Positions 1 to 5,134 of a stretch of DNA of 5,134 nt are shown here, piece after piece. The translations under genes were made by a program, and so were the position numbers. The notes beneath the pieces were generated by a model that saw only the letters and a list, made by a program, of their open reading frames with translations, was not told the DNA's origin and searched no databases. Source of the stretch: Acidobacteriota bacterium. Its GTDB lineage: Bacteria > Acidobacteriota > Terriglobia > UBA7540. Every line of letters starts with the position of its first letter. Positions within the stretch are counted from its first letter, which is position 1. The stretch lies in the NCBI GenBank assembly GCA_021827245.1, contig JAKAWN010000472.1, forward strand, positions 1-5,134, read 5' to 3'.

Positions 1-144
1 CAGAACCTGCTGCTGGAAGCGGGAGCTTTGGGTCTCGGAGCTGTGCCCATGGGAGCTTTTCATGATGCTGAAGTGCAGAAAGTTCTTTCGCTGCCACGAA
101 ACCACGCGCCGCTCTACCTGATTCCTGTCGGCAGGCCGCGTTAG
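1..144 (+). CDS. Nitroreductase/SagB-type flavoprotein, C-terminal fragment
   Basis: Only the last 47 codons and the TAG stop are inside the window, in frame 1 from the first base. The visible peptide runs from QNLLLEAGALGLGAVPMGAF through a short acidic helix to PLYLIPVGRPR. This is the characteristic end of FMN-dependent nitroreductase-fold proteins, including the SagB/ThcOx-like group: a helix of the form NLLLEAxALGLG, then AVPxGAF, then a final strand PLYLIPVGRP. Family members are usually homodimeric NAD(P)H- or substrate-oxidising flavoenzymes of about 180-250 residues, so most of the gene lies upstream. The catalytic and FMN-contacting N-terminal part is not visible, so the substrate cannot be named. 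It converges on the minus-strand gene at 243-899 with a gap of 98 bases. I am confident of the fold and unsure which subfamily it is. Confidence 0.85.
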   Translation, partial: QNLLLEAGALGLGAVPMGAFHDAEVQKVLSLPRNHAPLYLIPVGRPR

Positions 145-177
145 GGGGCCTCAGGGGATAAAGCTGGGGAGGGCTCT

Positions 178-212
178 ATTGTGATACGGATAAATCCGGC
201 GCCTTTCACAAT
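178..212. repeat. Inverted repeat in a convergent gap, possible weak terminator
   Basis: ATTGTGA at 178-184 is matched perfectly by TCACAAT at 206-212, leaving a 21-base loop. Nested inside it is CGGATAAATCCG at 187-198, itself an inverted repeat. It lies between the stop of the upstream nitroreductase fragment and the stop of the minus-strand gene, where a shared bidirectional terminator would be expected. No run of T follows on either strand and the loop is long, so an intrinsic terminator is only weakly supported. The TGTGA/TCACA half-sites look like CRP-type arms, but their spacing is much too wide for such an operator. Confidence 0.3.
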
Positions 213-242
213 CTGTTCCAGCCGATTCATGATCCGTCTTGG

Positions 243-899
243 TTAGAACGTCCTCTTCTTCAGCCGGTTCACATTGAATTTGGCGGTGTCGGCGACGGCC
301 ATCACGGCCATCACGCCGGCCTGCACCGGATCGGTCACCACAAGGTCGGCGACCTCAGGAACGCTGCCGGCCATGTTGAGGCTGATCACCAGCAATCCCT
401 GCGCGCGCACTTCGCGGACGGCGCGCTCGATTTCGCCGCCCATCAGCGAACCAGCCAGCACCAAGGCCCGCGCTCGGGGCAACCGGCCCACGGCGCGAAC
501 GGCTTCCGCCAGGGGCTGCTCGCCGACCAGTGGAATGGTATCGACGGAGATATGTTCGCCGCGGATGTTGTGCCGGTCGGCTTCCGAGATGGCGCCGATG
601 GCTACTTGTCCCACCTGCGCGCCGCCACCCATCACGATGATCCGCTTGCCGTAAATCTTCTCCAGGGTACCGACGAGTTGCGCTTCTTTCACTACGGAAA
701 GCGCCCGGAGCCCCTCGAGCAACTCCTCCGGTGGCCCGGGCAGTTCGACCTCAAAATAGACCCGGGCCTCGGGCTTGTTGTCGTCAATGATAGCCACGGA
801 CGAGATGTCGCCCTCCCGTGCCGCGATCACTCCAGTCAACTGGTGGAGAACCCCGAGCCCTGATTCCACGCGAACAAGAATTCCAACTTTGTCGGACAT
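243..899 (-). CDS. ACT domain protein with C-terminal DUF5612-type domain
   Basis: This is a complete 218-residue protein with an ATG start and TAA stop. Residues 1 to about 76 form an ACT-like small-molecule-binding regulatory domain: strand VGILVRVES, helix GLGVLHQLTGVIA, strand ISSVAIIDD, strand ARVYFEVEL, helix EELLEGLRAL, strand VKEAQLV. After the linker LEKIYGKR, the C-terminal part has a glycine-rich GGGAQVG (91-97), AISEADRHNIRGE, SVDTIPLVGE (118-127), LAGSLMGGEI (148-157), ISLNMAGSV (172-180) and DLVVTDPVQAGVMAVM (185-200). From memory this matches proteins annotated DUF5612, common in methanogens and always joined to an ACT domain. The repeated strand-glycine-turn pattern suggests an alpha/beta Rossmann-like fold. 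No catalytic function is established and I assign none. A ligand-sensing role is inferred from ACT domains in general. There is no signal peptide or membrane segment, so it should be cytosolic. It is probably monocistronic, convergent with the gene on its left and divergent from the receptor on its right. Confidence 0.88.
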   Translation of the reverse strand: MSDKVGILVRVESGLGVLHQLTGVIAAREGDISSVAIIDDNKPEARVYFEVELPGPPEELLEGLRALSVVKEAQLVGTLEKIYGKRIIVMGGGAQVGQVAIGAISEADRHNIRGEHISVDTIPLVGEQPLAEAVRAVGRLPRARALVLAGSLMGGEIERAVREVRAQGLLVISLNMAGSVPEVADLVVTDPVQAGVMAVMAVADTAKFNVNRLKKRTF

Positions 900-904
900 G
901 CATG

Positions 905-910
905 CTCCTC
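905..910 (-). promoter_or_regulatory. Shine-Dalgarno site of the ACT/DUF5612 gene
   Basis: On the minus strand GAGGAG lies 5 bases before the ATG at 899-897 (sequence GAGGAGCATGCATG). This is a near-consensus ribosome binding site and fixes the start of the gene. A second ATG inside CATGCATG (903-901) is closer to the site but out of frame. Confidence 0.8.
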
Positions 911-1066
911 AACAACGGCGGGAGCCGGCCAGCCGCGCACCCTCGCCTGTGTGTTCGTCTAGCGTAGCACAGTTTGCCCGTCAGATAGCGGCTGGAGCGC
1001 CGGTGTCCCGACTGGTACACTTGGGCAAGGATGTTTCAGCTTCGCCCCAGCGATCTGTCCTTCGTG

Positions 1067-1072
1067 TACAAT
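1067..1072 (+). promoter_or_regulatory. Candidate -10 box for the receptor gene
   Basis: TACAAT matches the sigma-70 -10 consensus at five of six positions and sits 47 bases before the proposed receptor start, so transcription would begin near 1079 with a leader of roughly 40 bases. No good -35 hexamer is found 16-18 bases upstream, and the TG just before the box lacks the one-base spacing of an extended -10. GTGTAC overlapping the box (1064-1069) and GTACAC at 1015-1020 form an inverted pair that could be coincidental. The rest of the 900-1119 divergent region shows no other convincing element, and I could not identify a promoter for the minus-strand gene. Confidence 0.25.
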
Positions 1073-1119
1073 GGCAGGTTGCCTCAGCGATATTTCACGC
1101 ACTGGTCCCGACCGTGTTG

Positions 1120-3984
1120 ATGACAGGTAGTCCTTCCACACTCTCACTGAAAGCCGGGCGGCTGATTCGCGTTCTGCTCACCTTGTTGCTGCCGGTTCTT
1201 CTTTGCGGCGTGCCGGCAGTCGCCGGGCCGGGCACAGCCGGCATTGAAGGCCGTGTTTTCGATGCGAGCGGAGCCGCGATTGTCCACGCCGCCATCAGCG
1301 TCACGAACACCGCAACGAGCCTGCATCGGCAAACCGTGACCGACAAGGACGGCTATTACTCGATCCCCGGCCTCCCGGTCACGGGGCAGTATGACCTGAG
1401 GGTTTCGATGGCAGGATTTGCGCTTCGCAAGGTTGCCAATCTCAGCCTGCGCGCCGGCGTCACGGCTTCCGTAAACGTGACGCTTAGCCCGCAGATCGAG
1501 CGCAGCCAGGTCACCGTGATGGGAACCACAGAAGGCGTGCGCTCGGATTCTCCGCAGACCGGAACCCGGCTCGATCTGCAAAAGATCGACGAAACGCCTA
1601 TCTTGGGCCAGAAGATCACTGCGCTGCCTCTGCTCGACTCCGCCGTGCGGCCCGCGCGCGGCACGGGCGACATGTTTCTGAATAACGTTCTCTTTGTGGT
1701 CAACGGCAGCGGACGCCGCCAGACGTCCTACCAGATTGATGGTAGTTCCGCCGACGACACCTGGGGGCGCCAGACGATTTTCACCAACATCCCGCTTTCC
1801 GCCATTCAGGAATTCGAGGTCCTCCCCAACAGCTTTAATGCGGAATACGGCCGCACCACCGGCCCCGTTGTGAATATAGTCACCAAGACAGGAACCAACG
1901 CCTGGCACGGCGAAGGTGTTGTGATCGGCCGGCCTTCGGGAATTGAGGCGCGTAACCCGGTTTCAACCAGTCCCACGGCAGACAGCCTGGCACAGGTGAG
2001 CGGAACCGTCTCCGGCCCCATCATTCATGACCGCACATTCTTTCTGGTTTCAGGGCAGTACGCTCATCAGAATCGCGATTCTTCCATCACTTCGCCGCTT
2101 GGCCCCGGAGTTTTTACGGGGCGCTATCGCCAAGGCCTGTTTTTCGCGCGCGTCGATCACCAGATCAACACAGCCAACACGCTGACCGCGCGCATCAATT
2201 TCGACCGCGCATATGACACCAATCCCGCTGACGCCGTGGGTGGGCTGTCGCTACCCAGCTCAGCTCGCACATTCGCCCGCAGAACCTACGACGCCGTGTT
2301 GTCGGACACTGCGGTGCTCAGCCCGTCCTGGCTGAACACGTTTCACGCCCAGTTGCAGGTGGGCTCGCCGATCACCCAGTTCCAGCCGGCGGACCCTTCA
2401 ACCCAGTACGTTTATCCCGGCGTGGCAACCATCGGTGAATCGCGCGGCGCGCTGCTTGGCGATCACCAAATTGAGGTCCGTGATACGGTTTCAGGCTTTC
2501 GTGGCCGCCAGAGCTTTCAGTTCGGTTTTGACGCCATTCATTCTTCTTCCGGAGGCAACAGCCGGGAGTTCGGCGGGCCGTTTGTGCTGGGGCAGTTCGT
2601 CGTCAAGCCCGGGATTATCGTTCCCGTCCCGCAGCTGACCGTCAACGACATCCAACAATATACGCAGGGTTTCGGCAACGCTTCCTACAACGTCCAGGAG
2701 TGGCTCTGGGCCGTGTTCGCCCAGGATAACATCAAGCTGCGTCCTGATTTCACGCTGAACCTTGGGCTGCGCTATTCCCGCCAGACGTTTACTGATGGCA
2801 CGGAAGACTTTTCGCCCCGCGTGGGTTTTGCTTACAACATTCATGGCGATGCGAAGACAGTCCTGCGTGGCAGTTACGGCATCTACTATTCTGAGGTTCC
2901 GGCGGACTCCGCGGCCGACTGGCTGCTGAATGGGCCCACTGGCTATTTCAATTTCACGGTGGCGCCGGGCCAGCCCGGTTTCCCCACCAACCTCGAGCCG
3001 CTTTCGGCTTTCCCACCGGACGCCACGCTTCCGCCGCGCAACATTTATGTGCGTCCGGGCGACAGCGCCTATCTCAGCCAGTTTTTCAACGTCAGCCTGC
3101 TCAAGGGCTATCCGAGCAAACTGCTGGACCCGTACACTCAGCTCACGACGTTCGGCATCGAGCGCGACTTGGGCGGTGGCTGGATTCTGGACGTGGATTA
3201 CGTTCACCAGTTGACGCTCAAAATTCTGCGCTCCGTCGACCTGAACTCTCCCTCAGTCTTTGTGCGGACCCAGCCGGGCCAGGTGCGTTCTGCCGCGGCC
3301 GCTGATCTCACGCGGCCCATTGTGCCGGAACCCGGCGGTTACCGGAGCATTTTTGCGAATGTGAACGAGGGCGATGCCAACTACGACGGCCTGCAGGTCA
3401 ACCTGAACAAGCATTTCAGCCACGGCTTTTCGCTGCTGGCGAGCTACACCTGGTCCCACACCATTGACACGGCGGAGATGGACGTGCCCAATGTCTTTCC
3501 GAACGATTCCAACCAGCTGGGCAGTTACGAGCGGGGCAACAGTTTGCTGGACCAGCGCCACCGAGCTGTTATCAGCGGCTGGTGGCAGCTTCCCCAGCAA
3601 TTTGTCACGGGTGGCATCGCCACGCTGGCGTCTGGTTTTCCTTACAACATCGCCACCGGCGCCGACAACAACGGAGATGGCACGCTTTCCGACCGGCCGG
3701 TGATCAACGGCGCCGTGATAGGGCGGGACACGGGGCGGGGCACGCCCACCTATGACTTTTCACCTTTCGTCGCGCGTCAGTTCCGCTTTGGCGACCACGT
3801 CACGCTGCTGGGACGTGCCGAAGCCTTTAACGTTTTCAACCATCCCAACATTGTGGGCCGCAATGGCATCTACGGCAACTCGATTTCAGGCCAGCCTCTG
3901 CCCTCCTTTGGCCAGCCGCTCGGCGGCATCAACAACGTCGAGCCCGGACGTGAATTTCAGTTTGAGGTCCAGGTTCGGTTCTAG
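1120..3984 (+). CDS. Oar-like TonB-dependent receptor-type outer-membrane protein
   Basis: This is a 954-residue protein from the ATG at 1120. Residues 1-35 are a Sec signal peptide: basic n-region with K11, R14 and R17, a leucine-rich core, and an AVA|G cleavage site. C29 does not fit a lipobox. Residues about 42-125 are a carboxypeptidase-regulatory-like beta-sandwich (IEGRVFDASGAAI, TDKDGYYSIPGLP, YDLRVSMAGF). About 140-264 is the plug, with YQIDGSSADD, IQEFEVLPNSFNAEYGR and VNIVTKTGTNAWHG. The rest is a beta-barrel ending in FEVQVRF, whose terminal Phe fits BAM recognition. Family-typical barrel phrases include YDGLQVNLNKHF, LLASYTWSHTID, LLDQRHRAVISG and FNVFNHPN. A DNNGDGTLSDRP loop lies at 849-860. 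The mature protein has no cysteine. Such proteins are thought to take up or bind large substrates such as saccharides at the outer membrane; the ligand here is unknown. I see no TonB box. The frame is open back to an ATG at 775, but that extension overlaps the minus-strand gene and would bury the signal peptide, so 1120 is preferred although no clear Shine-Dalgarno precedes it. Confidence 0.92.
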   Translation: MTGSPSTLSLKAGRLIRVLLTLLLPVLLCGVPAVAGPGTAGIEGRVFDASGAAIVHAAISVTNTATSLHRQTVTDKDGYYSIPGLPVTGQYDLRVSMAGFALRKVANLSLRAGVTASVNVTLSPQIERSQVTVMGTTEGVRSDSPQTGTRLDLQKIDETPILGQKITALPLLDSAVRPARGTGDMFLNNVLFVVNGSGRRQTSYQIDGSSADDTWGRQTIFTNIPLSAIQEFEVLPNSFNAEYGRTTGPVVNIVTKTGTNAWHGEGVVIGRPSGIEARNPVSTSPTADSLAQVSGTVSGPIIHDRTFFLVSGQYAHQNRDSSITSPLGPGVFTGRYRQGLFFARVDHQINTANTLTARINFDRAYDTNPADAVGGLSLPSSARTFARRTYDAVLSDTAVLSPSWLNTFHAQLQVGSPITQFQPADPSTQYVYPGVATIGESRGALLGDHQIEVRDTVSGFRGRQSFQFGFDAIHSSSGGNSREFGGPFVLGQFVVKPGIIVPVPQLTVNDIQQYTQGFGNASYNVQEWLWAVFAQDNIKLRPDFTLNLGLRYSRQTFTDGTEDFSPRVGFAYNIHGDAKTVLRGSYGIYYSEVPADSAADWLLNGPTGYFNFTVAPGQPGFPTNLEPLSAFPPDATLPPRNIYVRPGDSAYLSQFFNVSLLKGYPSKLLDPYTQLTTFGIERDLGGGWILDVDYVHQLTLKILRSVDLNSPSVFVRTQPGQVRSAAAADLTRPIVPEPGGYRSIFANVNEGDANYDGLQVNLNKHFSHGFSLLASYTWSHTIDTAEMDVPNVFPNDSNQLGSYERGNSLLDQRHRAVISGWWQLPQQFVTGGIATLASGFPYNIATGADNNGDGTLSDRPVINGAVIGRDTGRGTPTYDFSPFVARQFRFGDHVTLLGRAEAFNVFNHPNIVGRNGIYGNSISGQPLPSFGQPLGGINNVEPGREFQFEVQVRF

Positions 3985-4289
3985 GGTGACTCTCCTTGAT
4001 GAATTGGTGGACGATCATCGCACTGCAGAACCTCCTCGCGATCGTCACGGGAAGAGGACTGCAAGGTTGCGTGATTCTTACCTTTGCGCACCTTGGCCAA
4101 GTTCCGAGAGCGATCTTTGCATTTATCGAACCAGGCCCCGGACATGCCCCTAATACAAAGATTGGTATGCTTGCCCACACTGCCGAAACCCGACGGTCCC
4201 GACATAAGCGTACTGGATTTCGTCCGAGGTCTCCATCGTTCGCATGAAAGGATGATTTGGCATTAGCGCATGTAACCACCGGAACCCCA

Positions 4290-4301
4290 AACGAAATCGT
4301 T
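4290..4301. promoter_or_regulatory. Perfect short dyad, candidate operator
   Basis: AACGAAATCGTT has perfect 5-base arms around a central AA. It lies 18 bases upstream of the candidate -35 box at 4320-4325, a position where an activator or repressor could bind. A single 12-base dyad can arise by chance; it is listed because a second, longer dyad follows 14 bases later. Confidence 0.22.
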
Positions 4302-4315
4302 AATCCGCCCTTGGT

Positions 4316-4329
4316 GAATTTGAAAATTC
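4316..4329. promoter_or_regulatory. Perfect 14-base dyad overlapping a candidate -35 box
   Basis: GAATTTGAAAATTC has perfect 6-base arms with a 2-base centre and completely covers the TTGAAA hexamer at 4320-4325. A protein bound here would occlude RNA polymerase, the classic geometry of a repressor site. No repressor gene is visible in the window, so its identity is unknown. Confidence 0.27.
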
Positions 4330-4347
4330 TTGCACTGCGTTTATCTT
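4320..4347 (+). promoter_or_regulatory. Candidate sigma-70 promoter upstream of the dehydrogenase
   Basis: TTGAAA (4320-4325, five of six to consensus) and TATCTT (4342-4347, four of six) are separated by 16 bases within AT-richer DNA. It points toward the dehydrogenase gene, but transcription would begin near 4354 and leave a leader of about 300 bases, which is long. Arms GTTTA (4339-4343) and TAAAC (4353-4357) flank the -10 and expected start. A perfect TTGACA at 4555-4560 is closer to the gene but has no usable -10 after it. Confidence 0.3.
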
Positions 4348-4638
4348 GACGCTAAACTTGGCCCCTAAAACACATTGCTGGCCCACGGAGGCATGCGCTA
4401 TCTGGGAATTCAATTCAAGGTTACACATATCAAATCTACCAAACAAATTACGTTTTCTTCAGGGTCATCTACCTTTGCGGCAAGTTGCTATGGTCTGCGG
4501 TTCAGCAGAAAGACCGAGGCTGCACAACGGTTCGCACGAATCATCCTCTTGCGGTTGACAACTTGAACAATGCAAGTGGCTGGAAGACCAGTGCTAGTTG
4601 ATGTTCGATATGCCGGATGACAACAGAGCGATTCAAGC

Positions 4639-4642
4639 GAGG
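4639..4642 (+). promoter_or_regulatory. Shine-Dalgarno site deciding the GTG start
   Basis: GAGG lies 8 bases before GTG at 4651, within AAGCGAGGCAAAAGGC. An in-frame TGA at 4618-4620 limits any longer start. The first in-frame ATG (4708) lies inside the nucleotide-binding motif and is too late, so GTG with this site is the best start. Confidence 0.55.
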
Positions 4643-4650
4643 CAAAAGGC

Positions 4651-5134
4651 GTGGCAGACTTTGCGAGAGATTGTCTGAGTGGCAAGCACATTCTGATTAC
4701 TGGAGGCATGGGCGCCATCGGCCGGGTGGTGGTGAGTCGTTTACTGGATGTTTCGGCGGCTGTTGCAGTGAACGATGTTGTTGACAATGCAAAGGCTTCC
4801 GAGTTACTCCACGAATCCAGTTGGCCAGGCGACCGCTGCAAGTATCTCCAAGGCGACGTGACCAAACCGGACGAAGCTCGTGTGCTCGTCGAGAGGACCG
4901 TCGCGGCGATGGGACAACTTGACGTGGCTATCTGCCATGCAGGCATTGCCAAGACCTGCCCTATCATCGATTATTCACCCGGCGATTGGGACAAGATTCT
5001 GAGCGTGAATCTTAAAGGAGCGTTTCTGGTTGCGCAGGCTGCGGCAAGAGCGATGGTGGCTGCGGACATAAAAGGGAAGATCATTTTCACTTCTTCCTGG
5101 GTGCAGGATGTTCCCTGGCCGGAACAAACTACCT
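4651..5134 (+). CDS. Short-chain dehydrogenase/reductase, N-terminal part
   Basis: There are 161 codons plus one base before the window ends; classical family members are about 250 residues, so roughly the last third is missing. The protein begins (M)ADFARDCLSGKHILITGG. The dinucleotide-binding loop is TGGMGAIG (17-24). An acidic residue, D42, ends the second strand (AVAVND), which in this family favours NAD over NADP. GDV (68-70) is the adenine-contacting Asp site. CHAG (95-98) replaces the usual NNAG. N120 in SVNLKGAF is the tetrad Asn, and IIFTSS gives the catalytic Ser, probably S149. The next family landmark, the YxxxK tyrosine, lies 13 residues after that serine; here that is codon 162, of which only the first base, T, is present, as a Tyr codon requires. 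The family carries out NAD(P)-dependent oxidation or reduction of alcohols, sugars or ketones in the cytosol. The substrate cannot be inferred. It starts with GTG after a GAGG site. Confidence 0.9.
   Translation, partial: MADFARDCLSGKHILITGGMGAIGRVVVSRLLDVSAAVAVNDVVDNAKASELLHESSWPGDRCKYLQGDVTKPDEARVLVERTVAAMGQLDVAICHAGIAKTCPIIDYSPGDWDKILSVNLKGAFLVAQAAARAMVAADIKGKIIFTSSWVQDVPWPEQTT

Larger units (their letters stand above)
3985..4650. other. Gap of 666 bases without a recognisable gene
   Basis: Open frames here (up to about 115 codons on either strand) read as low-plausibility peptides with no recognisable domain, no good ribosome binding site and mutual overlap, so I call none. The first half is GC-rich and holds GACGATC/GATCGTC arms (4010-4016 and 4040-4046) shortly after the receptor stop, and a 10-base palindrome CTTGGCCAAG at 4092-4101. 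Neither has a T tract, so no intrinsic terminator for the receptor can be claimed. The second half drops to about 44 percent GC by hand count over 4321-4500, against about 60 percent in the receptor. It carries the dyads and promoter candidate listed separately. A 25-codon frame at 4601-4678 overlaps the dehydrogenase start but lacks a ribosome binding site. I found no tRNA or other recognisable RNA fold. Confidence 0.6.

Noticed and set aside
180..210. TGTGA and TCACA as a CRP/FNR-type binding site
   Set aside because: The half-sites are 21 bases apart rather than about 6, and they lie between gene ends rather than at a promoter.
552..863. Plus-strand open frame of 103 codons, and another at 274-654, opposite the ACT-domain gene
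   Set aside because: Both lie entirely antisense to a convincing, conserved coding sequence, show no domain and have no ribosome binding site; high GC makes such frames common.
2491..3207. Minus-strand frame of 238 codons, and one of 254 codons at 1144-1908, inside the receptor gene
   Set aside because: They are shadows of the receptor, which has clear domain order and family motifs over the same bases. The antisense peptides have no recognisable domain.
4010..4046. GACGATC/GATCGTC inverted repeat as a terminator for the receptor
   Set aside because: The arms are 7 bases with a 23-base loop, alternative pairings compete, and no T run follows, so an intrinsic terminator is not supported.
4079..4479. 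Ten-base direct repeat TACCTTTGCG at 4079-4088 and 4470-4479
   Set aside because: Only two copies, about 390 bases apart, with unrelated flanks; it is short enough to be coincidence.
4555..4560. Perfect TTGACA -35 hexamer close to the dehydrogenase
   Set aside because: The bases 16-18 positions downstream (TGGCTGGA) do not resemble a -10 box, so it is not supported as a promoter.
4601..4678. 25-codon frame starting ATG at 4601 and overlapping the dehydrogenase start, a possible leader peptide
   Set aside because: It has no Shine-Dalgarno and no attenuator-like codon run; its peptide (MFDMPDDNRAIQARQKAW...) looks plausible, but nothing in the sequence separates it from chance.
4488..4967. 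Minus-strand frame of 159 codons opposite the dehydrogenase start
   Set aside because: The plus strand encodes unmistakable dehydrogenase motifs there; the minus-strand peptide is low-complexity in Ser and Thr and has no recognisable domain.

Overview
The window looks like chromosomal DNA from a GC-rich Gram-negative bacterium, most likely an Acidobacteriota member. The evidence is the central gene. It is a large Oar-like, TonB-dependent-receptor-type outer-membrane protein with an N-terminal carboxypeptidase-regulatory-like domain and phrases such as FNVFNHPN and LLASYTWSHTID, which are typical of the family that is heavily expanded in soil Acidobacteriota. The lineage call is inferred from protein style and was not tested.

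Layout, left to right. (1) 1-144, plus strand: the last 47 codons of a nitroreductase/SagB-like flavoprotein. (2) 145-242: a short convergent gap with a perfect 7-bp inverted repeat. (3) 243-899, minus strand: a complete 218-residue ACT-domain protein whose C-terminal part I recognise as the DUF5612 type, best known to me from methanogenic archaea. It has a strong ribosome binding site. (4) 900-1119: a divergent intergenic region with one weak promoter candidate. (5) 1120-3984, plus strand: the 954-residue outer-membrane receptor, with signal peptide, regulatory-like domain, plug and barrel, ending in an aromatic residue. Its reading frame is open back to 775, but the upstream extension runs antisense into gene 3 and does not look like protein. 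(6) 3985-4650: about 666 bases without a convincing gene. The second half is distinctly AT-richer than its surroundings and holds two short perfect dyads around a possible promoter. (7) 4651-5134, plus strand: the first 161 codons of a short-chain dehydrogenase/reductase, cut by the window edge apparently at the catalytic tyrosine codon.

These genes do not form an obvious operon or shared pathway. Strand changes and gaps separate four probably independent transcription units. I see no mobile element, CRISPR array, RNA gene or defence-like cluster. The points most worth a second look are the archaeal-type ACT/DUF5612 protein in a bacterial setting, the start choice of the receptor, and the dyad-bearing AT-rich leader before the dehydrogenase. 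I do not see evidence for a new multi-gene system here.
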